Assembly: GCF_014805685.1 (NCBI RefSeq)
Contig: NC_060887.1
Span: forward strand, 30,461,463 to 30,525,462
Source: Silurus meridionalis
Lineage: Eukaryota; Chordata; Actinopteri; Siluriformes; Siluridae
Direction: 5' to 3'
Length of the DNA stretch: 64,000 bases
A program made the translations under genes and the position numbers. Of this stretch, positions 22,640-33,884 are shown one piece after another (positions within the stretch are counted from its first letter, which is position 1; each line of letters opens with the position of its first letter). The notes beneath the pieces are model-generated. The model was not told where the DNA came from. It made no database searches and saw only the letters and a program-made list of their open reading frames with translations.

Positions 22640-22875
22640 AATCACACTCTTGATATCACCCAAATGAGGATGGGTTCCCCTTTTGAGTCTGGTTCCTCTC
22701 AAGGTTTCTTCCTCATAACATCTAAGGGAGTTTTTCCTTGCCACAGTCGCCACTGCTTGCTCATCAGGGATAAATACAGATTGCTCAAGTTAACTGTTAA
22801 TTTCTGTAAAACTGCTTTGAGACAATGTTGTTGTGAAAAGCGCTATAGAAATAAACTTGACTTGACTTTCAGTTA
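22640..22875 (+). repeat. FamA dispersed repeat, well preserved
   Basis: Shows the family layout: GATGGGTTCCCCTTTTGAGT, CTCAAGGTTTCTTCCTCAT, GCCACAGTCGCCACTG, then AAGCGCTATAGAAATAAA with a TTGACTTGA tail, suggesting a SINE-like or retroposed unit. Confidence 0.8.
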
Positions 22876-22959
22876 TTGGACACAAAATCAAATTTTTTAA
22901 ATTGTTGCGGTTCTTCTTGTTATTAGGAATCCTACTACTGCTCCATTTAATACTACAAC

Positions 22960-23042
22960 ACATACATCCAAACATAATTTTGTGATATCAGTTTGAGGAA
23001 AAACCATAAGTCTGGTGTCCCAATACTTTTGTCCATATAGTT
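22960..23042. mobile_element. Tc1-type MITE (FamM), end fragment
   Basis: Ends CCCAATACTTTTGTCCATAT at 23039, the family terminus. The other end was not found. Confidence 0.65.
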
Positions 23043-23504
23043 TAGTAATTATAAACTGAATTTGATGATCATTTAAAGGATAAAATAATGCCTTTAACAG
23101 TTTTGCCAGCCGCACTAATATGTTTCTGTATAAAATGTTGTTCATTTCCCTTCATCACATATCTAATATTAAATTAGAGAGACGTTTAGAATGTACTGGA
23201 TCGTTCAACACAGTTGTCTTGGCAATCGGTTTAGCAGTAATAAGCTTTAACCCAATAAATAAAGATGGTGTGAAAATGAAAGAGATTGAATCTAAACCTC
23301 AATACCTAAAAATCATGCTAAAATGTTATAGAAAGGTCCTGAGCAACAGAAGTACTATAAGGATATATTTTAATTGTAATTAATATCAACAGTCTACTAC
23401 AAGGGCTCAGGACTGCAGGTGGATTTGCATGAACATCTCTGCATGTAAGGACCAATCAATGAACAGTATACCTGAATAATAAAGGAACTATAATGAATAA
23501 AAGT

Positions 23505-23745
23505 CGGTGCTACCCTGATGAGGATCGTTGCCTTTTGAGTCTGGTTCCTTTAAAGTTTCTTCCTAATCCCATCTCACTGAGTTTTTCCTTAACTTTGTCT
23601 CCACTTCTCGCTCATTAGGGATAAACTTATAAGGGTTAAACTTATGGATACTAATGAATAAAATCATATTTTATAACCTATTTTATCGCTGTAAAGATAT
23701 TTATTACATTGTTAAAAGCGCTTTACATATAAAGCTAAAATGAAT
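23505..23745 (+). repeat. FamA dispersed repeat
   Basis: GAGTCTGGTTCCTTTAAAGT, TTCTTCCTAATCCCATCTCA and AAAGCGCTTTACATATAAAG are seen; the middle is diverged and slightly expanded. Confidence 0.75.
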
Positions 23746-23825
23746 TTGAAATCAGCTTGGATATAATCATCTTGGTTCACAAATAAAATGCTCTGTGGCC
23801 AAAACAAATAGCCAGAATAGTTTAT

Positions 23826-24160
23826 AAATGGGAGACATAACGGCACAGAGGGTATCGCTGCCCATCCCACAGTTCCAGCTTTCTTACTATCTCAGATTAC
23901 TGTCTGTCTGGAGTTTTTTATGTTCTTTCTGTGTCCGTGTAGGATTCTTGCTGGTTCTTGCAGGTTCTCCGGTTTCCATCCAACCTCCAGAAAATCAGAT
24001 TGGATTGGATCAATGATGCTAAATTGCTCCTACTTGTGAATGTCTGTGTGCATTCCTGCAATGTGAAGCACACATTCAGGTTGTATTCCCGGCTCATGCT
24101 CCCATTCCCGGATCCGCCAAGAACTTGACCTGGATAAAATATTTACTGGAGATTATGGAA
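23826..24160 (+). repeat. tRNA-derived-type SINE, degenerate
   Basis: The head resembles a decayed A/B box region (GGCACAGAGGGTATCGCTGC) and the body has GGAGTTTTTTATGTTC, TTGCAGGTTCTCCGGTTTCC, GCTAAATTGCTCCTACTTGT, GATCCGCC and CTGGATAAAATATTTACTG. This is the layout of a widespread fish SINE body. Too decayed to be active. Confidence 0.65.
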
Positions 24161-24580
24161 TGATATTATGCATATCTGAATAACAAGACATATGTACAAA
24201 TACGAATTATATATTTAAAAAATACATGTATTTCAGGTGCAAAAAAAAAAAAAAAGTTCTATGTAGGAATAGATATTCACACAAAGAAACTTGTTACACA
24301 CAGACAGTGATGAATAGACCTTGAATTGTGTGTAAAAAATTTTTTGGGAATGATTGCGAGTGAAATGGAAAGACGAAGCACAATGGCTAGGAGGACAAGC
24401 AATAAACATCAGTTGTTGAAAATATTTTTTTGTAAACTTTTGTGTAAGTGTGTGGTGTTTGTGTTTGTAAGTAGTGTGTGTTTATGTGTAAATATATGGC
24501 TGAGTGTGCATTCACTGTATACTTTTGTTTGCAAGGGGGAATTTAATGGGTTGTGCAGTCATAAGTAGAGAGAGAGATAG
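24161..24580. other. No gene seen
   Basis: AT-rich DNA with an A15 run near 24241 and TG-rich low-complexity sequence from 24440. It lies just upstream of the promoter microsatellites. Confidence 0.5.
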
Positions 24581-24581
24581 A

Positions 24582-24653
24582 GTGTGTGTGTGTGTGTGTG
24601 TGCACGTACTGTATATATGCATATGCGTATATATAAATAAATATATATAATGT

Positions 24654-24711
<58 letters not shown>

Positions 24712-24739
24712 TCGTGTGTGTGTGTGTGTGTGTGTGTGT
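24582..24739. repeat. Compound promoter microsatellite (TG)n-(TATA)-(TG)n(GA)n-TACTCG-(TG)n
   Basis: Alternating purine-pyrimidine TG tracts flank a 31-base GA tract (24678-24708) directly upstream of the GC box. TG and GA tracts can adopt Z-DNA and triplex forms and vary in length between individuals. The block from the GA tract to 24775 has a near-identical inverted copy at 19684-19822. Confidence 0.9.
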
Positions 24740-24741
24740 CT

Positions 24742-24800
24742 GGGCGGGGAGTGGCGCTTCCAGCCAATCACACGTGCTTCACGCCTCTATAACAGTGAGC
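24742..24800 (+). promoter_or_regulatory. Core promoter of the gene starting at 24974
   Basis: In order: a GC box GGGCGGGG (24743-24750), a CCAAT box in AGCCAATCAC (24763-24772), E-box-like CACGTG (24771-24776) and a TATA-like CTCTATAAC near 24785. If the last is used, transcription would start near 24815, giving a 5' UTR of about 160 bases that contains TA, TG and GA tracts. Positions of start site and usage are inferred. Confidence 0.55.
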
Positions 24801-24822
24801 TGGAGAAGTTCAGCGTGCGTGT

Positions 24823-24848
24823 GTATATATATATATATATATATATAT
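24823..24848. repeat. (TA)n microsatellite, probably in the 5' UTR or at the start site
   Basis: Thirteen TA units between the promoter elements and the first exon's ATG. Confidence 0.9.
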
Positions 24849-24890
24849 GCAGTTGTGTATATGTGTGTGTGTGCGCCCGCGCGTGTGTGT

Positions 24891-24959
24891 ATGAAGGGGG
24901 GAGAGAGAAAGAGAGAGAGAAAACAGAGAGAGACAGATCCAGCAGCCAGTGTAGAGTAA
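24891..24959 (+). CDS. Upstream ORF in the 5' leader
   Basis: ATG 24891 opens 22 codons (MKGGERKRERKQRETDPAAS and two more residues), rich in Lys, Arg and Glu because of the GA-rich leader, and stops at TAA 24957-24959, 14 bases before the main ATG. If transcription starts upstream, ribosomes would meet it first, so it could lower translation of the main frame. Its context is weak to moderate (T at -3 in TGTATGA). No independent function is claimed. Confidence 0.35.
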   Translation: MKGGERKRERKQRETDPAASVE

Positions 24960-24973
24960 AGTGTGATCCGAGG

Positions 24974-25043
24974 ATGGATGCAGTCCCGTGCTGTCTCGCT
25001 TTCCTTCTTCTGTTCTTTAACGCTTGGATTCACAGAGCTGAAG
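24974..25043 (+). CDS. First coding exon of an unidentified secreted or membrane protein (signal peptide)
   Basis: ATG 24974 has a strong context (A at -3, G at +4: AGGATGG). The exon encodes 23 complete residues: MDAVPCC, hydrophobic core LAFLLLFF, then NAWIHRAE, a classical signal peptide. It ends GAAG|GTAAGA, a near-consensus donor, leaving one base of a split codon (phase 1). Phase-1 introns just after the signal peptide are typical of extracellular modular proteins (Ig, CUB, fibronectin and similar domains). No exon 2 was found in the following 39 kb, consistent with the very long first intron of large receptors and adhesion proteins. The opening MD..P and length recall neuropilin-2-like signal exons, but such peptides diverge quickly, so this is only a hint and no symbol is given. 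Confidence 0.7.
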
Positions 25044-25432
25044 GTAAGACGCTGATGTGTGTGTGTGTGACAGAGTGTGTGAGAGTGTGTGAATCGCTCT
25101 TGCCGCTGTTTTGTTTATTTCCAGTTTCTCGGTGAAGTTGTGTGGCGGAAGCCGCCGTGTGTGTGTTGCTCTTTGTTTGGAGGGAGCGGAGAGCCGAGCT
25201 GAGCCGGAGGACTCTGTTCAAAGATGGCGCAGGTCAGAGACAGAAAGAGCCGTGCTTTCCACAGGAATGTTGATTGTTTCTGACCAGGGGGGTGGACATG
25301 TCCATGTCCCTGTCCATGTCCCTGTCCGTGTGAGTGTCTGGGTGGAGAGAAATCGGGTTAGACAGAGAGAAAGCGAAGGCAAAAAGCGAAGACCGGAAAG
25401 TCAGGCGTGTTTTCGCTGAGTGTTTTTTCTAC

Positions 25433-25433
25433 G

Positions 25434-25464
<31 letters not shown>
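25433..25464. repeat. (CA)n microsatellite
   Basis: Sixteen or so CA units beginning in ACGCACGCACACAC. Confidence 0.9.
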
Positions 25465-25468
<4 letters not shown>

Positions 25469-26172
25469 CAGTCAACCAACACACTCTAATAAAACATCCT
25501 CTACACCATACACTGTTTTCTTGTGATTGAATAAAAGGAAAACGACATCTTACTGAGATCTTTGTGTGTCCCAGCAGCCTTTGTGTCCTCGTTACTACTT
25601 CGTGTGTATTCGACGCCGTGATTCACAAAACAAACAAGTCATACACACTCATAGGTCTAATCTATAAATCTTTCGCTAGCCATACAAATGATCAAAACAA
25701 TCAAAATAAACTTATTTCCCGATACTAAACACTGATCCCTCCACCGACCCCCTTTCTACAACTCCTCTTACAGTTAGCTAGCTGGCTAAGCGGCTGATAT
25801 TTATCTTTATATGTATACATATATGTGTGTGTATGTATATTATTTGGATTTTCCTCTGTCTTCCCCCCCTCGCTGGCGTATTTCTAGTTGAAATAAAAGT
25901 TCATTTTTTAATCTAGATACGCTTAAGTAATAAAAGGAGTAGTTATAAACTAGTTATAACGCTGAATAACGGGTTAGTAGCGTGCTAGCCGATTTGCGAG
26001 TTCCCCGTTAATTGGTGTAGGTTTGGGTAGCGGTGCTACCTGTTAGCAAAGAAAACTTAGCAGGACACACACACCACTTTAACATTATTATTATTACTGG
26101 CAAAAAATACTAATAATATTAATAACATTTAATAAAATAGCTTTTAATGACTGTAGGTGGACGCTGCTAGCT

Positions 26173-26174
<2 letters not shown>

Positions 26175-26220
<46 letters not shown>
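26175..26220. repeat. (CA)n microsatellite
   Basis: Uninterrupted CA tract of about 23 units. Confidence 0.95.
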
Positions 26221-26223
<3 letters not shown>

Positions 26224-27638
26224 TGAGAGCTGCTTGTCTATAGTGAAATGTCTTGTTGGTTTATTGTTTAAAAAAATAATAATTATAAACTTTTACAACT
26301 TCAGAAGATGTATCCACAGAAATAAATCAGTTTTTTTTACGCTTGCATCGATGTTAAGTCTGTAAAGGATGTTATGAGTGAACACGATACACAGGAATGA
26401 TGGATATTGCATTTTATAAGTTCTGTAATGCAGCACAGATTCAGATGTTTTTGTGCTGGATTTTCAGATTTCTGAGTATCGGACTGTTCCTGATATTTAT
26501 GTGCAGTCTTTAAGGTGAGCTGTGTCCGACAGTCCATTGGAAATCAGTGTTGTGTCACATAGCATTACACGTCCACATGGGAAACTGGCCGTACATCCTA
26601 TCGGAGGAGCAAAAAAACAAATAAAACTGCTGAAAATGAAGCAACGAGCGGAGAGACATCAGGATAGGTCCTGGCATTTAATAAAATCCGAATGGAAAGC
26701 AGAGAGGCAGCTATCATTTCATTGTATGCACGTATACAAAAACAGATCCCATCAGAATCTTCCTTGTATCTGATCTGACCGGTCATCGCGCACCGTCTGT
26801 CAGGATTTACGACCCCGTGCACATTAGACACTTCAGTGTAACACATCTACATCGTGAAAAAGGTGTGGTTCTGATAAGAAAACGTGCTGATTGATCTGAT
26901 CCTGATCCGTGATCCGGTATTCGATGCCGATGCCAGTGCTTATAATCAGATCTCGGATAGTTTGTCCTTCTTTCTGTTTTTCCACACTGTGGATCGTATT
27001 CATGTTGTTGCAGTATCACGTTCGGTTTGCGTCTTATGCGCATCAATGTAGCGCTTGTGCTCTAACCTTAACTTACACGCAGAGGACACAGAACCCTTGA
27101 TACGGCATTTTTAAACACAATTCAGCAGCTGGTTCGCTGCTACAGTTTGTCTCTGTGTGTAGAAAATTGGATTTAAAAGCAGTGGCTTTCAAAATGGCAC
27201 AATGGGGCAGTTACAAACACGCATCTGCGACGTGTTCATCGACGGCACACTGTTTGTCGTCATTATTTAATATCGTGGTAGATGGCGGCTAAATTTTGTG
27301 TCCAACACATTCACAAGTCTCCCTGAAGAACGCCTTTTTTTAACAAAAATAAAAAATCTTTACATAGCAATGAAAAGCTACCATGGTATATTTTAACATG
27401 TCACAGTCCTGCCCGGTGTGTTCTCATTAAATACATGCTGTACGTGTTTTTAAAACTCATGCATGTCAACAATAAGAAAAGGAGAATTCGGAGACGGCGC
27501 TCTAAGCAGAATTGCACTCGTGGGTTAAGGTGTTCCGGTACAGACTGAAAGAACACACCGTTCCATCCTTAACTCTAAATTTCACTTTATAAGAAGTGAA
27601 GGAGTGAGCTGGGATTCAGGCGGTGGATCGCTCGAAAG

Positions 27639-27861
27639 TATGTGGTCAAAAGTAATACACACGTATTTGCTTTTTTTTTTGCATTTGAAGTTATAATAAC
27701 CTCCTCTTTTCTGGAAAGGCGTTCCACTAGATTCTGGAGTGTGATTGCGAACAACTGTGCTCAGGTCTGGGTCTCTACCAGCGTGTGCCTTCAACTGGGT
27801 GGTAACAGTTTAGGGAGGAACCACATATGGCTGGCGTCCCAATACTTTTGGTTATATAGTG
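27639..27861. mobile_element. Tc1-type MITE (FamM), internally deleted
   Basis: Left end TATGTGGTCAAAAGTAATAC; right end CCCAATACTTTTGGTTATAT then AGTG. The interior keeps GGCGTTCCACTAGATTCTGG from the Tc1 ancestor. Confidence 0.65.
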
Positions 27862-28440
27862 AAAAGTATTTAAACCCTCTTAAACAGAGATGTGCAACAG
27901 CTGAACGGCGTACACATGGACAGATTATACAACGGTTGAAGCGTTTGTGTATGGAGAATTATTATTTTTATTGTACAAAAATAATTTCATATTTGTGAAA
28001 CATCCGGTGTTGAAGCTTAGTTTTTTTTTTTGTTTTTGTTTTTGTTTTTTTTGGTCATACGAATTTCAAGAGAACAGAATTGGGTAACCGTATGGATAAA
28101 AAGTATGGAAAGTGCTAGCTACATTATATATAACTGATTGCAGATTTGAACATTTAGAGGGAACCTGGGTTTACATATTTGCGGTAATGCGTTGTAACAT
28201 CTCACATGATGAGGGAACACATAACCCCAGGGGATTTGGTTAATACAGGAAACAACTGAGCAGAACTTGACAACCCAGACGAGGCAGTTTGGGAACATTC
28301 AAATATCTGTTTGATCTTTCAACCTTTAATCACTGAGCCACCAAGTATACAATGTTCACGTTACGTCTCTTACACACCACAGTGTGCAGTATACAACAGG
28401 TTTACTGGCAGCACTGTTTTGTGTTTTGTGTATTTGTTTT

Positions 28441-29746
28441 ACGCTATCTTGTATTTTCTTGCACTGTCTTGTGTTTTCTTGCACTGTCCTGTGATATCCT
28501 GCACTGTCCTGTATTGTCCTGCACTGTCTTGTGTTGCCTTGCACTGTCCTGTATTGTCCTGCACTGTCCTGTATTGTCCCGCACTGTCTTATGTTGTCTT
28601 GCACTGTCCTGTATTGTCCTGCACTGTCCTGTATTGTCCTGCACTGCCCTGTATTGTCCTGCACTGTCTTGTGTTGTCTTGCACTGTCCTGTATTGTCCT
28701 GCACTGTCCTGTATTATCCCGCACTGTCTTATGTTGTCTTGCACTGCCTTGTATTGTCCTGCACTGTCCTGTATTGTCCTGCACTGCCCTGTATTGTCCT
28801 GCACTGTCTTGTGTTGTCTTGCACTGTCCTGTATTGTCCTGCACTGTCCTGTATTGTCCTGCACTGTCTTATGTTGTCTTGCACTGTCCTGTATTGTCCT
28901 GCACTGTCTTGTCTTGCACTGTCCTGTATTGTCCTGCACTGTCTTGTGTTGTCTTGCACTGTCCTGTATTGTCCTGTATTGTCCTGCACTGTCTTGTGTT
29001 GTCTTGCACTGTCCTGTGTTGTCTTGCACTGTCCTGTATTGTCCTGCACTGTCTTGTGTTGTCCTGCACTGTCTTGTATTGTCCTGCACTGTCCTGTATT
29101 GTCCTGCACTGCCCTGTATTGTCCTGCACTGTCTTGTGTTGTCTTGCACTGTCCTGTATTGTCCTGCACTGTCCTGTATTGTCCTGCACTGTCTTGTGTT
29201 GTCTTACACTGTCCTGTATTGTCCTGCACTGTCTTGTCTTGCACTGTCCTGTATTGTCCTGCACTGTCTTGTGTTGTCTTGCACTGTCCTGTATTGTCCT
29301 GTATTGTCCTGCACTGTCTTGTGTTGTCTTGCACTGTCCTGTATTGTCCTGCACTGTCTTGTGTTGTCTTGCACTGTCCTGTGTTGTCTTGCACTGTCCT
29401 GTATTGTCCTGCACTGTCTTGTGTTGTCTTGCACTGTCCTGTGTTGTCTTGCACTGTCCTGTATTGTCCTGCACTGTCTTATGTTGTCTTGCACTGTCCT
29501 GTCTTGTGTTGTCTTGCACTGTCCTGTATTGTCCTGCACTGTCTTGTGTTGTCTTGCACTGTCCTGTATTGTCCTGCACTGTCTTGTGTTGTCTTGCACT
29601 GTCCTGTATTGTCCTGCACTGTCTTGTGTTGTCTTGCACTGTCCTGTATTGTCCTGCACTGTCTTATGTTGGCTTGCACTGTCCTGTCTTGTGTTGTCTT
29701 GCACTGTCTTGTATTGTCCTGCACTGTGTTGTATTGTTTGCACTGT
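28441..29746. repeat. Minisatellite, 20-bp unit, about 65 copies
   Basis: The basic unit is GCACTGTCYTGTRTTGTCYT, often in 40-bp pairs. Because 20 is not a multiple of 3 and the unit contains no stop triplet in any frame, long open frames appear in all three plus frames (411-481 codons) and on the minus strand: a composition artefact, not genes. A segment with a 5-base deletion followed by an extra GTATTGTCCT occurs twice (from 28901 and from 29226), showing an internal duplication of roughly 325 bases. The edges decay into TTGTATTTTCTTGCACTG on the left and CACTGTTGCTTCTTG on the right. Confidence 0.97.
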
Positions 29747-29749
29747 TGC

Positions 29750-31080
29750 TTCTTGACGTGACTTGACCACGACTGGCTCATCTTGCTAACCTTCGATTCA
29801 GTGCGATCCTAATTCGGTTAGTTCACTGGTGGAAGCGGACGAATCAATGCCGGCCAGTCGTGGTGCCGAAGCGCGTACGGCTTTGAGTTAAACAAAACCT
29901 ACTTATTATGAAAGGCACAACCCCGTGCAGCACTCCTTCGTGCGTTCCTTTTCGAAAGTGTAATTGACAGATCATAAAAGCAGGAAGAAAAAACGTAAAA
30001 AAATAACAATGTGTAACTTGCATCCGTAGGAATGTTTGTTTATTGCAAATGTCAGTGCGAGTGTAATTGTGAATGATAGCTGACTAGGGCAGAGGGATAG
30101 AAAATCTTTACGCAGTTTTCACGAGGCTAATCATTCACAGAGCGACGGGTCAGCATTGACATTAGCGCCGGGTTTATTTTCTTTACCGTATTTGGTTTTC
30201 GTAACAAGATCTCAAAATCAGATAATGCTACAGAAACAGTCTTTATTGAAATCACAGTATTTCTGTGTGTGGCCTGAGTGATACAGTTTGTGTGTGTGTG
30301 TGTGTATGTGTGTGTGTGTATGTGTGTGTGTGTGTGGCACTCTTTGTCCTCGACTTTCCTGTGCAGACGTGTTGTTTATTAACAGACTAGAAATGAAGTT
30401 CACATGCAGGAGACAAAGTTTGAAACTAGTCTGAAGCTCCCGTGTTTCATTTCTTTTCTCCCTGAATAAGTACGCCGAATAAAAGTGTGTGAGAGTGTGT
30501 TAATGTTCTACAGCTGAACACATTAGCTAAAGGCATACAGCTTTGTATCCTGCTGGGGATGTATGCTGCACTCATATCCACACACACCGGGAAGCACGAT
30601 GTGAGCCAGCGTTCGCTATGAGGCCTTCAGAAAGGGCTTCGGGAGCGAGCGTTCGAGACGCGGCGAATACAGTCGTTTTTTTTTTTTCTGACAAAGGAAT
30701 CCAAAGCATTTTTATGACCTTGGTCTAACCGTTGTCACAGCTTTTACCGCGCGTGCTTTGTCTGCGCTTGTTGTGTTCATGCCAGCTGTGGTTTCGAAAG
30801 AATGTAAAGAGGAACGACGGGTTTAGACAGAGAGACTGTATTTTGCCGCGATTGTGACAGAATATAAGAGAGATGCCTTCGAAGAGGTTTTTCCTGGCGA
30901 ATAAAGTTGCCACGGTTGAGTACGTGGACCAACAAAATATACCTTTCTGCAGAAAGTTAATGGTTCTTTCTCCTCTTCTTTTTTTTTTTTTTTTTCTTCT
31001 TCTTCTTACTAATGCTACTTAGCCTGTTATCTTTTATATGTAATCTTTTAGCATTTAAATCTTATAACCTTTATATCATC
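29750..31080. other. Presumed intron; no gene seen
   Basis: Unique-looking sequence with an imperfect (GT)n tract at 30289-30336 and a T-rich tract at 30980-31010. No supported exon. Confidence 0.45.
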
Positions 31081-31084
31081 ATTC

Positions 31085-31440
31085 AATTAAATGTTATTTG
31101 TATAGCAATTAACAGTGGACATTGTCTCAAACCAGCTTTATAGAAATAAACAGATTGTGAATATACAGTGTAGCATATTTGTCTATGGCAATTAAAAACA
31201 CCCTGAGATGATGGGAAGAAACCTCGCAAGGAACCAGACTCTAAAGGGAAACCCGTCCTCATCTGGGTGACACCGAATGTCAATTCATTATAGTTCCATC
31301 ATTGTTGACTTTGTCACCAGTTCACTGATGGCCACTTGAATTCAAACCCATTCATTGTAATTGTAGCCCCAAGCTCTTGTAGCAAAACTGTTTCAATTAA
31401 TTAGAGCCCAAATCCATCTTCATGGTTCTTGAGGTCAACC
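31085..31440 (-). repeat. FamA dispersed repeat, long form
   Basis: Minus-oriented: GGAAGAAACCTCGCAAGGAA, GGAAACCCGTCCTCATCTGG, TATAGTTCCATCATTGTTGA and TAGCCCCAAGC, the last shared with 13220-13595. Confidence 0.8.
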
Positions 31441-31531
31441 CTTCTCAGGCGTATCAAAAGGTCGCGAAAATTCGGAACTCGCGACCGGTCTTGGTCCCTA
31501 ACCCTCGCGAGCTCCGAGGTTCCACTGTATA
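31440..31531. mobile_element. CpG-rich transposon end (pogo/Tc1-like), single terminus
   Basis: Reversed, it starts CAGTGGAACCTCGGAGCTCG and continues with GTTCCGAATTTTCGCGACC. CAGTGGAACCTCGG is a terminus type I associate with pogo/mariner-class elements. The partner end is missing and a short (TA)n follows. Confidence 0.4.
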
Positions 31532-32137
31532 TATATATATATAAAACATTTTTCATGGGATTGAACATCAGTAAAATTTTAAAGGGTGCACAAACTTTTC
31601 TGCTCGTACACAATAATGCCAAAGGCTTATTCTTGCAGTTGACTACAGCGACCCCGGCTTCCTGCTAGGAAAAACCTTTAAATCCATCAAACTCAGGAAG
31701 ACGAGTGTAACGGCAGCTGTCTTTTCTGTCACGGCAGGTTGTGTGTTTGAGTGATTTCCAGGGGGTGAGGTGCGGATGGCATTTGATGGAGCTTTGACAG
31801 CTCAATATCTGCATTAAAACCCTTTTTTTGCAGTATTACACGTGTATTATGAAACATCCCTGTTTCAGTCACGGTTTAATTTCAGCCGTGAAAAACACTC
31901 CTGAACAAACGTGCTATCGATTCCCGGTGTTTAATAAATGATTCAGGCTTGTAAGGGACGGCACGGATGATGGATCGGATATTGTATTGTGAGTACCTCT
32001 GTCACATCCTCCCTGCAGTTAGATACACTCTATTGTGCTTTAAATACCCTCCGAGTCAGCACCGGGGGAGAATCATTATTCTTTTCGTTTCTTTTTTTAG
32101 AGTTAATAATCAACAACCAATTTGCATTACATTATAG

Positions 32138-32700
32138 CACTATATGTACAGTATAGGAACAAAAGTATTTGGACACCTGACTTTTTCAGGCATATGTGTT
32201 TCTTCTTCAAACTGTTAGAGGCACACAATTGTATATGATGTCTTACATTTGTGCCTTTTGGCAGTTTGCATTCATCACATTCATACAACTGTGCAGCTAT
32301 GGGGTGAAGGGCCTTGCTCTGGTGCCTAGGACTGGCAGCTTGGTGTGGTGGAGATTTCAACTCACAGCTTTCTGCTCTAAACTCCAATGTCATAACAACT
32401 AACTAAGCTACAACCCCCGTCACCATCCATGTCTATGGACGTGGTAACATTACATTTTCCCTTTATTTGAACTAGGAGACCCAAACCTGGCTTCTATGCA
32501 CAAAGTCAGCTTAATGAAGACATTGCTTGTGTGGGTTAGAGTGGAAAATCTTGAGTGGTCTGTTTTGGATCTCTGACCTCCACCTTATTGAACACGTTTG
32601 CGATGAATTGGAACGTTGACAGCAAATGGGTGAAAGGGAAATGTTGAAAAAGAACACAGAAATCTTATGGTCAGGTGTCCACAAACCTTTGACTGGTTGT
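32138..32700. mobile_element. Tc1-type MITE (FamM) interrupted by a SINE
   Basis: The outer left text CACTATATGTACAGTATAGG and ACAAAAGTATTTGGACACC match the right terminus AGGTGTCCACAAACCTTTGA. Antisense Tc1 text is seen (GAACACGTTTGCGATGAATT). A minus-oriented SINE occupies about 32245-32412. Confidence 0.6.
32245..32412 (-). repeat. tRNA-derived-type SINE nested in the MITE
   Basis: GGGTGAAGGGCCTTGCTCTG, GGCAGCTTGGTGTGGTGG and AACTAACTAAGCTACAACC are the antisense of a SINE head of the 'taccactgagctac / cttgagcaaggcc' kind. Confidence 0.55.
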
Positions 32701-32702
32701 AA

Positions 32703-33740
32703 CTAATTACAGCAGAACACCCTGAACGACGTTTTAAAAACATTTTGTTTTTAGTCAGTTTGTTCCGTGTGTGCTAAAGCGAGCAAGGTTAAATGTGCAC
32801 TTCCTGTAAAGACAGCTCTCACACTGTCTATACAGGAAATCATTACAGCGTAGATCTGAGAGCTGTTGCTTTTTTTATCACCGCCTTGTCATTCAGACAC
32901 ATGTTCGCCAGGGGTTACACGCTGAAAAATAGCTTCTCTGTATGTCAGGATGAAGCGTAGCCCCAGACGAGGACATTTCCCATCCCTTCACCCTGCTATC
33001 AGGTTTCCATCTCACTACCTTGATGAGTTGTACCTGTCTGTAGATTATTCGTCACGGCCCGTAATACTCAGACTACGCCCAGACTGTGGTGTCTGCGGTT
33101 TTGAAAAAAAGAGAGAGACAGCATTGTGATTAATAGCTGGTGTGTCTGGATTGGTGCCAAATCCAGAATGCAGTTTACACATTTGAAATGGTGGCATGCA
33201 GAATACACACAAGCGCTGAGCTAGTAGTTAGGGAGGGGAGGAGGTAAATATAAGAATGGAGAATATATTTATTTCATTTTTTCTTGCACAGCTTGTATTT
33301 CTTTAGGTTTATCTTTTCATCGAAGTAAACTCGCTTCTCCGAGGTTCAGGAAACTCGAACTGGAGCTTTACGATTCTCTTGTGAGCTCCAGATGCTGTGA
33401 AACCGCTGCGCGACTCTTATTGCTCCTTTTTTTCTCTCAGGGCTCATTAACACGTCAGGTTTTTGCACCACGTATCTGACGAGTGCACGTTAATGTGTCC
33501 CGGACACTATACTTAAACCCAACGAATGTACTTCAAAACTTTTCCCAGGCAACCATTGCCATTACTCTGACAACACTTAACACTCCACTGGTTATTTCTT
33601 CTGATTGCTTCTAAACTATGGACCTCGGTTCTTCACAGACATAATGTATTGACGTCCGTTCGTTCTTTCTTAGATTAGCTTTTACTCAACCGCCGAATAC
33701 CTTTTTTTACTGGAGCCGATATCCATGAATTTTATGTGTA
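32703..33740. other. Presumed intron; no gene seen
   Basis: Unique-looking sequence without recognised elements. Confidence 0.45.
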
Positions 33741-33744
33741 TGTG

Positions 33745-33884
<140 letters not shown>

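Larger units (their letters stand above)
25044..28430 (+). other. Start of the presumed long first intron
   Basis: It begins GTAAGAC and is relatively CpG-rich to about 25420 (including AAGATGGCGCAGG, a YY1-like motif near 25221), as expected near a promoter. (CA)n tracts lie at 25433-25464 and 26175-26220. A FamM MITE lies at 27639-27861. Open frames here lack protein-like composition. No exon recognised. Confidence 0.5.

Noticed and set aside
24974..25043. Naming the gene nrp2
   Set aside because: Only a signal peptide is visible. Signal peptides are too variable for assignment without a following domain.
28441..29746. CRISPR-like regular repeats
   Set aside because: Units are contiguous, without unique spacers, and this is a vertebrate genome.
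28311..29781. Open frames of 411-481 codons (Cys/Leu-rich, plus) and 100-256 codons (Gln/Thr-rich, minus) taken as genes
   Set aside because: They are different frames of one 20-bp repeat that contains no stop triplet. No unique sequence, start context or splice signal supports translation.
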